DNA from: Thalassococcus profundi
Lineage (GTDB): Bacteria; Pseudomonadota; Alphaproteobacteria; Rhodobacterales; Rhodobacteraceae
Assembly: GCF_003344785.1 (NCBI RefSeq)
Contig: NZ_QPMK01000003.1
Coordinates: 44,877-108,876 of the forward strand
DNA: 64,000 nt
Reading direction: 5' to 3'
Shown: piece by piece, positions 56,148 through 64,000 of the stretch
Position numbering within the stretch: position 1 is the stretch's first letter
How the letters are laid out: the number at the start of each line of letters is the position of its first letter
Program-made: the position numbers and the translations under genes
Notes under the pieces: generated by a model
Seen by the model: only the letters and a program-made list of their open reading frames with translations
Databases searched by the model: none
Told to the model about the DNA's origin: nothing

Positions 56148-57449
56148 ATGCCACCGATCGAAGATCATCCCCTGCGCTACCGGCTTGCAAACGAGTTGCA
56201 CGCGCGGCCCTTTCCGTCGCTCAAGGCGCCGTGCCGGGCGGTGTATCTGGCGGTCAAGAAACCGCACCAGGCGGCGTCGCGGGACAAGTCGCTGGATCTC
56301 AAGCATCTGACCGACCTGCTGGACCGCTACGGCGCCGCGCATCCGCAGCCCGGTGCCACGCATTTTTCGGGCCAGATCGGGCAGCACACGCTCAAATGGG
56401 AACAGCACACGGAATTCGTGACATACACCGTGTTCATGAACGGCGTGGGAGAGCGCATCTTCAACCCCGCCGATTTCGAGGTTTTCCCCGCCGACTGGCT
56501 GGCCGAGGCACCGGGGGTGCGCATCACCTCGGCGCTGATCCGCATTTCGGTCCGACGCGAGGATGACGAGGTCGAGGATCAAATCGAGGACTGGTTCGTG
56601 CCGGAAAGCGTGGCCGTCAGTTCGGTGATCGACGACGAGGCGATCATGGCCGGCGATTTCCGCATCGACCCGGCCGGGCACCAGCGCTTTGCCGTCTTTC
56701 CCAAGGTGCATGTGGGCGAGCGCCGGATCGGGCGGATCGTGCAGCGGCTGTGCGAGATCGAGACTTACAAGACCATGTCGATGCTGGGTTTCACCCGGGT
56801 CAAGGAAATCTCGCCTCGGATGAGCGAGATCGACACCGAGCTGTCGCGGCTGATGGAGGCGATGACCCATGGCACCGCACCCGCTGAAGAGACGCTGAAG
56901 GCGCTCCTGTCGGTGTCGGCAGAGCTCGAGGCCCTGTCGGCGCAAAGCGCGTTCCGGCTGGGCGCGACGGGCGCCTACGAGGCCATCGTGGCGCAGCGCA
57001 TCCAGGTGCTGCGCGAGGAACGCTGGCACGGGCGCCAGACCTTCGCCGAGTTCATGATGCGCCGCTACGACCCGGCGATGCGGACGGTGAAAAGCAGCGA
57101 ACGTCGGCTCGAGGCGATGGCGAACCGCGCCATGCGCGCGGGCGACCTGCTGCGCACGCGGGTCGAGGTGGAACGCTCGGCCCAGAACCAGCAGCTTCTG
57201 GAATCGATGAACCAGCGCGCCGACATGCAGCTGCGCCTACAGAAGACCGTCGAGGGGTTGTCGGTGGTGGCGATCAGCTACTATGCCGTGTCGCTGGTGG
57301 GGTATCTGCTCTACCCTGTGGCAGAGGCCCTCGGGGTGTCCAAGGGCCTCCTGACCGCGGCGATCACTCTGCCGGTTGTGCTGCTTGTGTGGACCGCGAT
57401 CCGGCGAATTCGCCACGCGATGGAGACGAAAGGGCCAGACCTCGGTTAG
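56148..57449 (+). CDS. DUF3422 domain-containing membrane protein
   Basis: A 433-aa protein of the DUF3422 family. It has LRYRLANELHARPFPSLKAPCRAVYLAVKK at the start, a coiled-coil-like middle (RVEVERSAQNQQLLESMNQRADMQLRLQKTVEGLSVVAIS) and two C-terminal membrane helices (AISYYAVSLVGYLLYPVA and LLTAAITLPVVLLVWTA). Cytoplasmic domain with a C-terminal anchor; function unknown. ATG chosen at 56148 before PPIEDHPLRY. Its last 86 bases overlap the convergent YeeE gene. Confidence 0.92.
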   Translation: MPPIEDHPLRYRLANELHARPFPSLKAPCRAVYLAVKKPHQAASRDKSLDLKHLTDLLDRYGAAHPQPGATHFSGQIGQHTLKWEQHTEFVTYTVFMNGVGERIFNPADFEVFPADWLAEAPGVRITSALIRISVRREDDEVEDQIEDWFVPESVAVSSVIDDEAIMAGDFRIDPAGHQRFAVFPKVHVGERRIGRIVQRLCEIETYKTMSMLGFTRVKEISPRMSEIDTELSRLMEAMTHGTAPAEETLKALLSVSAELEALSAQSAFRLGATGAYEAIVAQRIQVLREERWHGRQTFAEFMMRRYDPAMRTVKSSERRLEAMANRAMRAGDLLRTRVEVERSAQNQQLLESMNQRADMQLRLQKTVEGLSVVAISYYAVSLVGYLLYPVAEALGVSKGLLTAAITLPVVLLVWTAIRRIRHAMETKGPDLG

Positions 57450-58446
57450 TGGCCAGCGCGCCGGCGGCGATGCTGAGGATCGCCAGCAGGGCGGCGACGG
57501 ACAGGGTGGGCACGCCCGAGAGGCCCGCACCCACGGTGCACCCGCCCGCCAGCACGCCGCCCACACCCATCAGAACCGCGCCCGCCGCGTAGCGGCCGGT
57601 CTCGGCAGGGGCCGAAAAGCTCTGCCAGCGGAAGCTGCGGAAAATGAGCGAGGCCAAGAGAGCACCCGCCAGCGTGCCGCCGATGAGTCCGACGCCAAAG
57701 CCCGCGGGGATCGAGGTCGAGGCGATGGTCCAGAACAGCGTATCGGCGAAGGGCGAGGTGAAGGACAGCGACTCCATGGCGATGGGGTCGAAGTCGTCAT
57801 AGAGCACGTAACCCGTGCCGACCCAGGCCAGCGGCACCAGCGCGCCCAGCAGCGCGGCGAGGATCAGCATGCCGGGGCGGCTGCCCGAGCGCAGCGCATA
57901 GGCGAGCGCGGCGGCGGCGATGATGCCAGCCCAGACCAGCGCGCCCCCGGGCAGGGCGGCGAGGCTGACGTTTTCGCCCAGCGGCACGGTGACCGACCCG
58001 GCGGCGGTGCGCAGCGGCGCCAGCACACCCTTGAGCGTGGCATGGGCGGTTATCGCGAAGACCGCGAGGACGAAGACAGCGCGCAGGTTGCCGGTCGCCG
58101 TCAGGACGGTCAGACGCGACACGCAGCCGCGCGTCAGGACCATGCCCGCGCCGAAGAGCAGCCCGCCAAGCGCGATGGCGAGGATCGGCAGATCCGAGAC
58201 CATGAAACGGTGATCGGCAAAACCGATCCAGCCCATGGCCACGGCGGCCTGGGTGCCCAGCACGGCCACCGCAAGCGCGGTCAGCCAGACGCCCATGGCC
58301 TGGCGGCGGTCCTCGCCGACAAGGCTGCGGCGGAAGCAGAACTTCGTGCGCTCTGCCAGAAAGCCGAAGGCGAGGCCAAGGGCCAGCGCGAAGAACACCA
58401 CGACCTGCGGTGCCGTGTAATTTTCAAAGCCCAGAGACTCGAACAT
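57364..58446 (-). CDS. YeeE/YedE family transporter (sulfur-compound uptake)
   Basis: A 360-aa inner-membrane protein with about ten hydrophobic helices. The family's cysteines are seen in RTKFCFRRSLVG, MVLTRGCVSRLTVL and VLAGGCTVGAGLSG, as in TsuA thiosulfate transporters and YedE. Starts at ATG 58446 with GGGAGAAATCC. A perfect palindrome lies just upstream of its ribosome site. The end overlaps DUF3422 by 86 bases on the opposite strand. Confidence 0.88.
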   Translation of the reverse strand: MFESLGFENYTAPQVVVFFALALGLAFGFLAERTKFCFRRSLVGEDRRQAMGVWLTALAVAVLGTQAAVAMGWIGFADHRFMVSDLPILAIALGGLLFGAGMVLTRGCVSRLTVLTATGNLRAVFVLAVFAITAHATLKGVLAPLRTAAGSVTVPLGENVSLAALPGGALVWAGIIAAAALAYALRSGSRPGMLILAALLGALVPLAWVGTGYVLYDDFDPIAMESLSFTSPFADTLFWTIASTSIPAGFGVGLIGGTLAGALLASLIFRSFRWQSFSAPAETGRYAAGAVLMGVGGVLAGGCTVGAGLSGVPTLSVAALLAILSIAAGALATNRGLALSSPSRGEFAGSRSTQAAQPAE

Positions 58447-58459
58447 GGATTTCTCCCGG

Positions 58460-58480
58460 ATCAGGAATTTCGTTCCTGAT
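58460..58480 (-). promoter_or_regulatory. Perfect inverted repeat in the YeeE leader
   Basis: ATCAGGAA-TTTCG-TTCCTGAT: 8-base arms 58460-58467 and 58473-58480, loop five. It lies 14-34 bases before the ATG, over the likely promoter or leader. Candidate operator of a sulfur-responsive regulator. Confidence 0.5.
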
Positions 58481-58648
58481 CTAGGGTGTTCGGGCGCATT
58501 GCAAGGCTTTACCCTTAGTACGGGATTTGCGCAGGCAGAACACTGTTCCGATTGCGGCCGATTGAGGAAAACGTCCGTCCCGGGTGACGCTCTGGCCGCC
58601 CGAAAGCCGTCTTGCGTGCACCGCTGCCGGGCCAAAGCGATCCTTTTT

Positions 58649-60364
58649 TCACATCCGGTCCCACCAGGGCACTTCGGAGAGCGGCAGGGACGCGTCCGTG
58701 CGGCGCGGAACCCCCGTGAGAGTCGGCGGATCGGCGTAGAATCGGGCCAGCCGCGCGCGGGTCTGTTGCCCGGGGCGCAGGCCGAAGACATCCGCCGCCG
58801 TCTCGCCCATCACCGCCGGGCGGACCCGCGCGGGCAGCAGCGCCTCGATCCGGTCGGGGTAGCGCGCGCCGGCATCGGCGGTGGCGGGCATGTGCCAGTC
58901 GCTGCCGTATAGCAGGTTGCGGGCAAAGCCAGGTTCGGTTGAGATCAGGCGGCCCAGCACGTCGCGATAGCCCTCGAACAGCGCGCGGCTTTCGAAGAAC
59001 TCGTTGACCTCCGACAGGTCGGCGTAGAGGTGCCGCTGCGTGCGCATGGCGGCGACGGCGGTGCGCAGCCAGGGCGAGGGCTGCAGCGTTGCCGTGCCGC
59101 CGTCATGCGAATTGCGGTCGATGCCGTTGGCGAGGTGCCCGAGGATGACCTTGAGCGGCGGCAGGCCGGGGGCGGCCCGGTCGGCGGCCCGCATCGCGGC
59201 GATCCAGGCGCCGGGATTGTTGGTGAAATCCTGCTCGTCGCGCGGATCCGTGGCGCGGTTCCAACGCCGGTGCCGACGTGGATTGGAGGCGGCGCGCGGT
59301 GCGTAGGTCCATTCTCCCAAGGCCGGGTCGCCATAGTCGCCCGACGGCGGCGCCTGCCGGTCGCCATGGCCGGGCGGGAAGGCGCCCTGCATGCAGACCT
59401 CGTTGGCCGAGAGGCCGGTCGAGTTATGCGTCAGGATCGGCACGTCGCGGGATTTGCAGAAGGCGTACAGCTCTTCCATGTAGCGGTCGTAGGCGCTGAA
59501 CTGGTCGTAAAGCTCCCGGTCGGTTTCGCGGATGCGCTGGCGCGGGGTGTTAAGGCAGCCCCAGCGCAGGTTGTCGATGGGCGAAAAGCCCGAGGATGGA
59601 TGCACCTTCACGCCGACGAAGCCGAGCTGGTCGATGGCGCGCTTGACCCAGAACATCTGACTGGGCCGTGCCGGGTCGTCGGGGCTGCGCCCGCCCAGGG
59701 TGCGGTCCTCGTATTCGCGTTCGGGCGTGAAGGACACCAGCGGCAGGAAGCGGCCGCGGGTGGCGAGGTTCAGCTCCGAATAGAAGGCGATGTGTTCGGG
59801 CAGGGGCAGAATGTTGGCGCCTTCGTAGAGGTCGACCATCGAGGGCAGGAACAGGTCCATGTCCGGGTAGAGCGTCATCATCCGCGCGGCGTTGCGGATG
59901 CGCGTCGAGAAGAAGCCGGTGATCTGGCGCTGCGCATCCGAGCGGAACGCCCCAGCCTGGGTGCGGCCGGCGAAAAAGCAGAAATCGGTGTTCGACTGGC
60001 GGGCGGGGCGGTTGCGGCCTTCGGCGCTGAGGTCGAGCGGCTTCTCCATCTCGACCCGCAGGTAGCCGCGTTCCTGCCGGATGCCCCAGGCGCCGACGCT
60101 GAGGAAGCCTGCGAGGAAGGTCGCGAGCGATGCGGCGATGGCTTCGAGCGTGGGAGAAGCGTCCTCTTCGAGGTTGAAGAAGCGGCGGGTGACGAAGTCG
60201 GCCTCTGACACGTCGCGCACGTTCATCAGGTGGCAGTGCATGTCGATGCGGATCGGGCCATCAGGCCGGGGCGGTTCGCAGACACGGGCCTGTCGGTAGG
60301 TGTAGGGGGCGCAGCCGGAGGTGGCGGCGGCGGACGCGAGGAATGCGCGGCGGGTGAGGGTCAT
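58649..60364 (-). CDS. Amidohydrolase-family exported lipoprotein
   Basis: A 571-aa metal-dependent hydrolase. The N-terminus has TRRAFLASAAATSGC, that is a twin-arginine motif followed by a lipobox with Cys about residue 18, so it is probably exported folded and lipid-anchored. Metal ligands are visible in IDMHCHLM (HxH), VKVHPSSG, LTHNSTG, LGHLANG and GSDWHMPA. Family is TIM-barrel amidohydrolase 2. Substrate unknown. Followed on the same strand by nothing up to the YeeE gene, 202 bases away. Confidence 0.85.
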   Translation of the reverse strand: MTLTRRAFLASAAATSGCAPYTYRQARVCEPPRPDGPIRIDMHCHLMNVRDVSEADFVTRRFFNLEEDASPTLEAIAASLATFLAGFLSVGAWGIRQERGYLRVEMEKPLDLSAEGRNRPARQSNTDFCFFAGRTQAGAFRSDAQRQITGFFSTRIRNAARMMTLYPDMDLFLPSMVDLYEGANILPLPEHIAFYSELNLATRGRFLPLVSFTPEREYEDRTLGGRSPDDPARPSQMFWVKRAIDQLGFVGVKVHPSSGFSPIDNLRWGCLNTPRQRIRETDRELYDQFSAYDRYMEELYAFCKSRDVPILTHNSTGLSANEVCMQGAFPPGHGDRQAPPSGDYGDPALGEWTYAPRAASNPRRHRRWNRATDPRDEQDFTNNPGAWIAAMRAADRAAPGLPPLKVILGHLANGIDRNSHDGGTATLQPSPWLRTAVAAMRTQRHLYADLSEVNEFFESRALFEGYRDVLGRLISTEPGFARNLLYGSDWHMPATADAGARYPDRIEALLPARVRPAVMGETAADVFGLRPGQQTRARLARFYADPPTLTGVPRRTDASLPLSEVPWWDRM

Positions 60365-60730
60365 TGAAATGGGCTCCGGTTCAAATGGATTGCGCGGGAG
60401 CCTAGCGCAGGCATGGGCGTTGCGTGAATACCGGAGTCGCGTTTGGGTAGAAGGAGGTGGTGGGCGCACCGTTACGGCGGGATGTTTCGAGATTGGAACC
60501 GGTGCACTTTCAGGGCGTGGTTGATACGGAGTGCCAGCGCCGATCCGCGGGGTGGCGCACTCCGACATTTCAGCTGCGCACTTTATGTCAGCCGCATCCG
60601 GGCTCTGCACCAGCTCTGCGCCAAGCTCGGCCGAAGCGCCGCCTTGGGGGGCGGGTCGGCGGTGGCACGGCGCCTTCGGCTTGAATCCGTGCCGGGAGTA
60701 AGGTCAGGCGTCGGTTTTCTGAAAGCGCCG
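60365..60730. other. 366-base intergenic region, no gene seen
   Basis: Between the amidohydrolase and the permease genes (both minus). Short ORFs have random composition. A 7-base inverted repeat GGAGTGC/GCACTCC spans about 60530-60567 with a large loop. No promoter or RNA was defined. Confidence 0.5.
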
Positions 60731-61696
60731 TTACCGCCCCCGGATACGCGGATCGAGCGCGTCGCGCAGGCCGTCGCCCAGGTAGTTCACCCCCAGCACC
60801 GTGAGCGAGATGGCGATGCCCGGCAGCATCACGCGTTCGGGAAACTCCTCCATCCGCGGCACCGCATCGGCCAGCATCTTGCCCCAGGTCGGGAAGTCCG
60901 AGGGAAAGCCGACGCCGAGGAAGGACAGTGCCGACTCGGTGATGATCGCGGTGGCAAGGCCAAGTGTGGCCGAGACCATGATCGGCGACAGCACGTTGGG
61001 CAACAGGTGGCGCGAGATGATCTTGAAGGGCTTGGTGCCGATCGACCGCGCGGCGAGGATGAATTCGCGCTCTTTCAGTGCCAGGATGTCGCCGCGCACG
61101 ATCCGGGCGGTGGGCATCCACGAGGTGATGCCGATGACCGTGACGATCAGGATGAACATGCCGCCCTCGGGGCCGAAATTGGCGCGCAGCGGCTGACGGA
61201 AGAGCGTCACGGCGACCAGCAGCAGCGGAAGGATGGGCAGGCTCAGGAACAGATCGGTGAGGCGCATCAGCGGTCCGTCGAGCCGGCGGAAGAACCCCGC
61301 GATGACCCCGATGCCGGTGCCGATCAGCAGCGACAGCACCATCGCCGCCCAGCCCACGGCCATGGAGGCCCGCCCGCCGTAGATCATCTGCGCCAGCTGG
61401 TCCCGACCAAGGTTGTCTGTGCCGAAGGGGTGGCCCCAGGACACCTTCGCCTCGCCGTCCCAGAGCGCGGTATAGATCGGGCGCAGGTCCTTGTTGCGGA
61501 TGTCGAGCGCTTGCGGGTCCAGCGGCCAGACCCATGGTCCCACCAGCACCGCGAGGGTGATGAACACCAGGAACCCGCCGCCCAGCAGCGCGCCCTTGTG
61601 CTTGGAGAACTGCGCCCAGACGTCCTTCCACTTGCTGGCGGGCGGGGCGGAGGGCTCCTTGTCCTGCAGCGCGGCGATGGGGACGGGGTCAGTCAT
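60731..61696 (-). CDS. Peptide-type ABC transporter permease (DppC/OppC-like)
   Basis: A 321-aa inner-membrane permease with six helices. The EAA-type loop is LAARSIGTKPFKIISRHLLPNVLSPIMV and the N-terminal HPFGTDNLGRDQLAQMIYGGRAS motif is typical of the C-type permease. Its start overlaps the previous permease gene by 8 bases. No ATPase gene follows downstream in the window. Confidence 0.93.
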   Translation of the reverse strand: MTDPVPIAALQDKEPSAPPASKWKDVWAQFSKHKGALLGGGFLVFITLAVLVGPWVWPLDPQALDIRNKDLRPIYTALWDGEAKVSWGHPFGTDNLGRDQLAQMIYGGRASMAVGWAAMVLSLLIGTGIGVIAGFFRRLDGPLMRLTDLFLSLPILPLLLVAVTLFRQPLRANFGPEGGMFILIVTVIGITSWMPTARIVRGDILALKEREFILAARSIGTKPFKIISRHLLPNVLSPIMVSATLGLATAIITESALSFLGVGFPSDFPTWGKMLADAVPRMEEFPERVMLPGIAISLTVLGVNYLGDGLRDALDPRIRGR

Positions 61697-62696
61697 AACG
61701 GATCCTCGGGTCAAGCACGCCATAGAGGATGTCGGCGATGAGATTGAACATCACGATGAGGAAGGCGAAGATGAAGGTCAGCGTCATCACCATCGGCAGG
61801 TCGTTGGCGAAGAGCGCGGTGATCAGCAGCTGGCCGATGCCGTTCACCTTGAACACGTTCTCGGTGATGATCGCGCCGCCGAAGATCGCCGGAACGCCAA
61901 GCGCGATCACAGTCACGACCGGGATCATCGAGTTGCGCAGGACGTGGACCATGACCACCACTGCCTCGGACAGGCCCTTGGCGCGGGCGGTGCGCACGTA
62001 ATCCTGGTTGAGGTTGTCCAGCATCGAGGCGCGCATGTAGCGGCTGATCTGCGCCGTAGTCTGCAGGGCCAGCACCATCACCGGCATGATCATCTGCTGC
62101 AGCTGGCTCTTGAAATCGGCCCAGCTGTCGACGACCAGCGTGGTGTCGTAGATCGACGGGAACCAGCCCAGTTGCACCGAGAAGATGACGATCAGCAGCG
62201 GGCCAGTGAAGAACGGCGGGATCGAGAAGCCGATCATGGTGACGAAGGTGCCGGCCTGGTCGAAGACCGAATACTGCCGGTAGGCGGAATAAATGCCGAT
62301 GGGCAGGGCGATCAGGATGCCGACGATGTAGGACAGGCCGACGACCCAAAGCGTCTGCGGCATCCGCTGGATCACGATGTCCATGACCGGCGACCGGGTC
62401 TGCCAGGAAATCACCCGCAACTTGCCCTCGGAATAGTTGGTGCCGAACCAGTGGTCCCACAGCACCTGCGGTTCGATCCAGAACATCTGCACGAGCCATT
62501 TTCCGTATTGCACCAGCGGCGGCTCGCCCAGGCCCAGGGCCTGGCGCATCCGTTCCTTGACCTCGGGCGGGACGGTCAGGGGAACCTGCGCCATCGGGTC
62601 GCCGGGGGCCAGTTGCAGCAGCATGAAGATGGCGAAACTGATGAACAGAAGCGTCGGGACCGACAGGACCAATCTGCGAATGGCGAATGTCAGCAT
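61689..62696 (-). CDS. Peptide-type ABC transporter permease (DppB/OppB-like)
   Basis: A 335-aa inner-membrane permease. It opens with a long first helix (RRLVLSVPTLLFISFAIFMLLQLAPGDP) and has the EAA loop YVRTARAKGLSEAVVVMVHVLRNSMIPVVT, as in B-type permeases of peptide/opine transporters. It forms the channel with the following C-type permease. Confidence 0.94.
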   Translation of the reverse strand: MLTFAIRRLVLSVPTLLFISFAIFMLLQLAPGDPMAQVPLTVPPEVKERMRQALGLGEPPLVQYGKWLVQMFWIEPQVLWDHWFGTNYSEGKLRVISWQTRSPVMDIVIQRMPQTLWVVGLSYIVGILIALPIGIYSAYRQYSVFDQAGTFVTMIGFSIPPFFTGPLLIVIFSVQLGWFPSIYDTTLVVDSWADFKSQLQQMIMPVMVLALQTTAQISRYMRASMLDNLNQDYVRTARAKGLSEAVVVMVHVLRNSMIPVVTVIALGVPAIFGGAIITENVFKVNGIGQLLITALFANDLPMVMTLTFIFAFLIVMFNLIADILYGVLDPRIRYD

Positions 62697-62829
62697 GCGG
62701 CGCCTCGGGTCATGAGTTCAGTCTGCTCGGGCATCGGGCGTTCCGGGATTTTTGCGTGGGACGTCAGGAGCGTCGTGCGCCGGTATGTCGTGGGACATTA
62801 CGCGCATCGGGCGGCTCTGCATAGAACGA

Positions 62830-62856
62830 ACGCGGCGGGCACCTGTCCCGCCGCGT
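62830..62856 (-). other. Hairpin between substrate-binding and permease genes
   Basis: Perfect 10-base arms ACGCGGCGGG/CCCGCCGCGT (loop of seven) just after the substrate-binding protein stop. No T-run. Such hairpins often protect the abundant binding-protein mRNA and lower read-through into permeases. Confidence 0.65.
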
Positions 62857-62869
62857 CGATCGTGCCTAA

Positions 62870-64000
62870 TTATTGTTCGATGCGGTACCAGTCCGCGACG
62901 TTCCAGAGCTCGGAATCCCAGGTGTTCAGCTGAACACCGCCGAGCGTGTTGGAATGCGCCGAGACGCGGCCACGGTCCACCAGCGGAACGATGGTGTAGG
63001 TGTCCTTGGTCAGCATGTCGTTGAGCTGCTTGGCGATCCGCCCGCGCTCTTCCAGTTCACCGGTGCGCGCCAGCTCGTCCAGCAGGGCGTCGTATTCCGG
63101 ATCGCAGAAGCGGTTGATGTTCTCGCCCTGCCACTGGCTCGACGGCTTGGGTTCGTTGCCGCAGCGGTACATGGACAGGTACGACTGCGGGTCGGTGCCG
63201 TCGAAGTTGTTGGCATACATTTCAACGTCCGCGTAGAACTTCTGGAAGGTGTCGGGCGACCCCGGATCCCCGCCGAAGAAGACCGAGGAATCGACGTTGC
63301 GCAGCTCGGTTTCGACGCCGATCTGGCTCCACCAATCCTTGATCAGCGCCTGGAAGTCCTGGCGCACGGCGTTGGTCGAGGTCTGGTAGACGAGGCTCAG
63401 CTTCATGCCGTCCTTGTCGCGGACGCCGTCACCATCGGTGTCGGTCCAGCCGGATTCTTCGAGCAGCGCCTTGGCACCTTCGATGTCCTGGGTCAGGCAT
63501 TCGGTGTTGTCCGACGCATAAAGCGCCGGCGCCGGCACCAGGTTGCAGGTGGCGCGGCCGGCCTGGCCGTAGCCCACTTCGACCAGCAGCTCGCGGTCGA
63601 TGGCCATCGACAGCGCCTTGCGGACGTTGAGGTCGGTCAGGAAGGGATGCGGATGCGCGACGGTGGCGCGCTCGCCCTCGGGCAGGTCGGGCGACGGGTC
63701 GGTCATGTTCATCTCGATCCGCTCGACCAGGGTGCCGAAGGCCGCGACCGGCTGGCCCATGCCGCCTTCTTCCATCTTGGCCAGCACGTCGGGCGCCAGC
63801 TGCAGGTTCCAGGCATAGTCGAATTCGCCGGTCTCCATCACCGCGCGACCGGCGGCATTGGCGTCACCGCCGCCCTTGAAGTTGACCGTGGCGAAGGCGG
63901 GCTTTTCGGGGTCGCGATAGTTCGGATTCGCCTCCATCGAGATCACGTCATTGGGGCGGAATTCGGTCACCATGAAGGGACCGGTGCCGATCGGGTTGAA
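62870..64000 (-). CDS. Peptide-type ABC transporter substrate-binding protein (5' end beyond window)
   Basis: The C-terminal 376 codons of a periplasmic solute-binding protein family 5 protein; the frame is open to base 64000, so the start lies outside. Features: FNPIGTGPFMVTEFRPND near the break, FPDLPEG-type and YGQAGRATCNLVPAPALYAS and NRFCDPEYDALLDELART near the end. It feeds the two permeases downstream. Ligand could be a peptide, opine or similar and cannot be read from sequence. Confidence 0.93.
   Translation of the reverse strand, partial: FNPIGTGPFMVTEFRPNDVISMEANPNYRDPEKPAFATVNFKGGGDANAAGRAVMETGEFDYAWNLQLAPDVLAKMEEGGMGQPVAAFGTLVERIEMNMTDPSPDLPEGERATVAHPHPFLTDLNVRKALSMAIDRELLVEVGYGQAGRATCNLVPAPALYASDNTECLTQDIEGAKALLEESGWTDTDGDGVRDKDGMKLSLVYQTSTNAVRQDFQALIKDWWSQIGVETELRNVDSSVFFGGDPGSPDTFQKFYADVEMYANNFDGTDPQSYLSMYRCGNEPKPSSQWQGENINRFCDPEYDALLDELARTGELEERGRIAKQLNDMLTKDTYTIVPLVDRGRVSAHSNTLGGVQLNTWDSELWNVADWYRIEQ

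Overview
The window is GC-rich chromosomal DNA of an alphaproteobacterium, most likely a marine Rhodobacteraceae/Roseobacter-group organism; I cannot name the genus. The evidence is a pyruvate dehydrogenase operon whose E1-beta carries its own lipoyl domain, aerobic cobaltochelatase cobS/cobT, a divergent DnaJ-like/bolA pair, DUF3422 and DUF2256 proteins, a large RTX protein ending in a Hint domain, and a family of intergenic GC-rich hairpins followed by a CCGGAGTATTT-like tail. I saw no rRNA, tRNA, CRISPR array, insertion sequence or phage gene.

Layout. 0-7 kb: pdhA-pdhB-DUF5076-like-pdhC, an FtsB-like protein and pgk on the minus strand, then two peptidyl-prolyl isomerases (one cytoplasmic, one exported) on the plus strand. 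7-13 kb: a GNAT-like protein, tyrS, anmK, a DUF427 protein and an aminopeptidase P. 13-18 kb: cobT and cobS separated by two small secreted proteins and a divergent alpha/beta hydrolase. 18-21 kb: a stress module of ECF sigma factor, RskA-type anti-sigma, fasciclin protein and exported MsrB, followed by a c-type cytochrome lipoprotein. 21-24.5 kb: a tungstate ABC transporter tupB-tupC-tupA with a DNA-binding/solute-binding fusion regulator. 24.5-32 kb: DnaJ-like/bolA, a DUF4177-like protein, gatB, an unknown 416-aa protein, a lytic transglycosylase and an acyltransferase. 32-41.9 kb: pepN, a photolyase with a DUF2256 partner, an SRPBCC/ArsR pair, malate synthase G with a GlcG-like protein, and a class I amidotransferase hydrolase.

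42-45.3 kb is a single RTX-Hint gene. 45.5-50.4 kb holds a molybdenum hydroxylase pair (IorAB-like), kynureninase and a coupled SDR. 50.5-55 kb has an exported metallo-beta-lactamase-fold protein that lacks the zinc motif, an isoprenylcysteine methyltransferase-like protein and transhydrogenase pntAB. 55-64 kb has a small secreted protein, DUF3422, a YeeE/YedE transporter, a Tat-exported amidohydrolase and a peptide-type ABC transporter cut by the window end.

How it fits together: most of the window is housekeeping metabolism (pyruvate oxidation, glycolysis, glyoxylate bypass, NADPH supply, tryptophan catabolism, cell-wall recycling, B12 synthesis). No obvious new multi-gene defence or mobile system is visible. 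The most unusual items are the zinc-ligand-less MBL protein, the RTX-Hint protein, the two look-alike Cys-containing secreted proteins beside cobS, a probably leaderless ArsR transcript with its palindrome on the start codon, the dispersed hairpin family, and several perfect inverted repeats upstream of metabolic genes.
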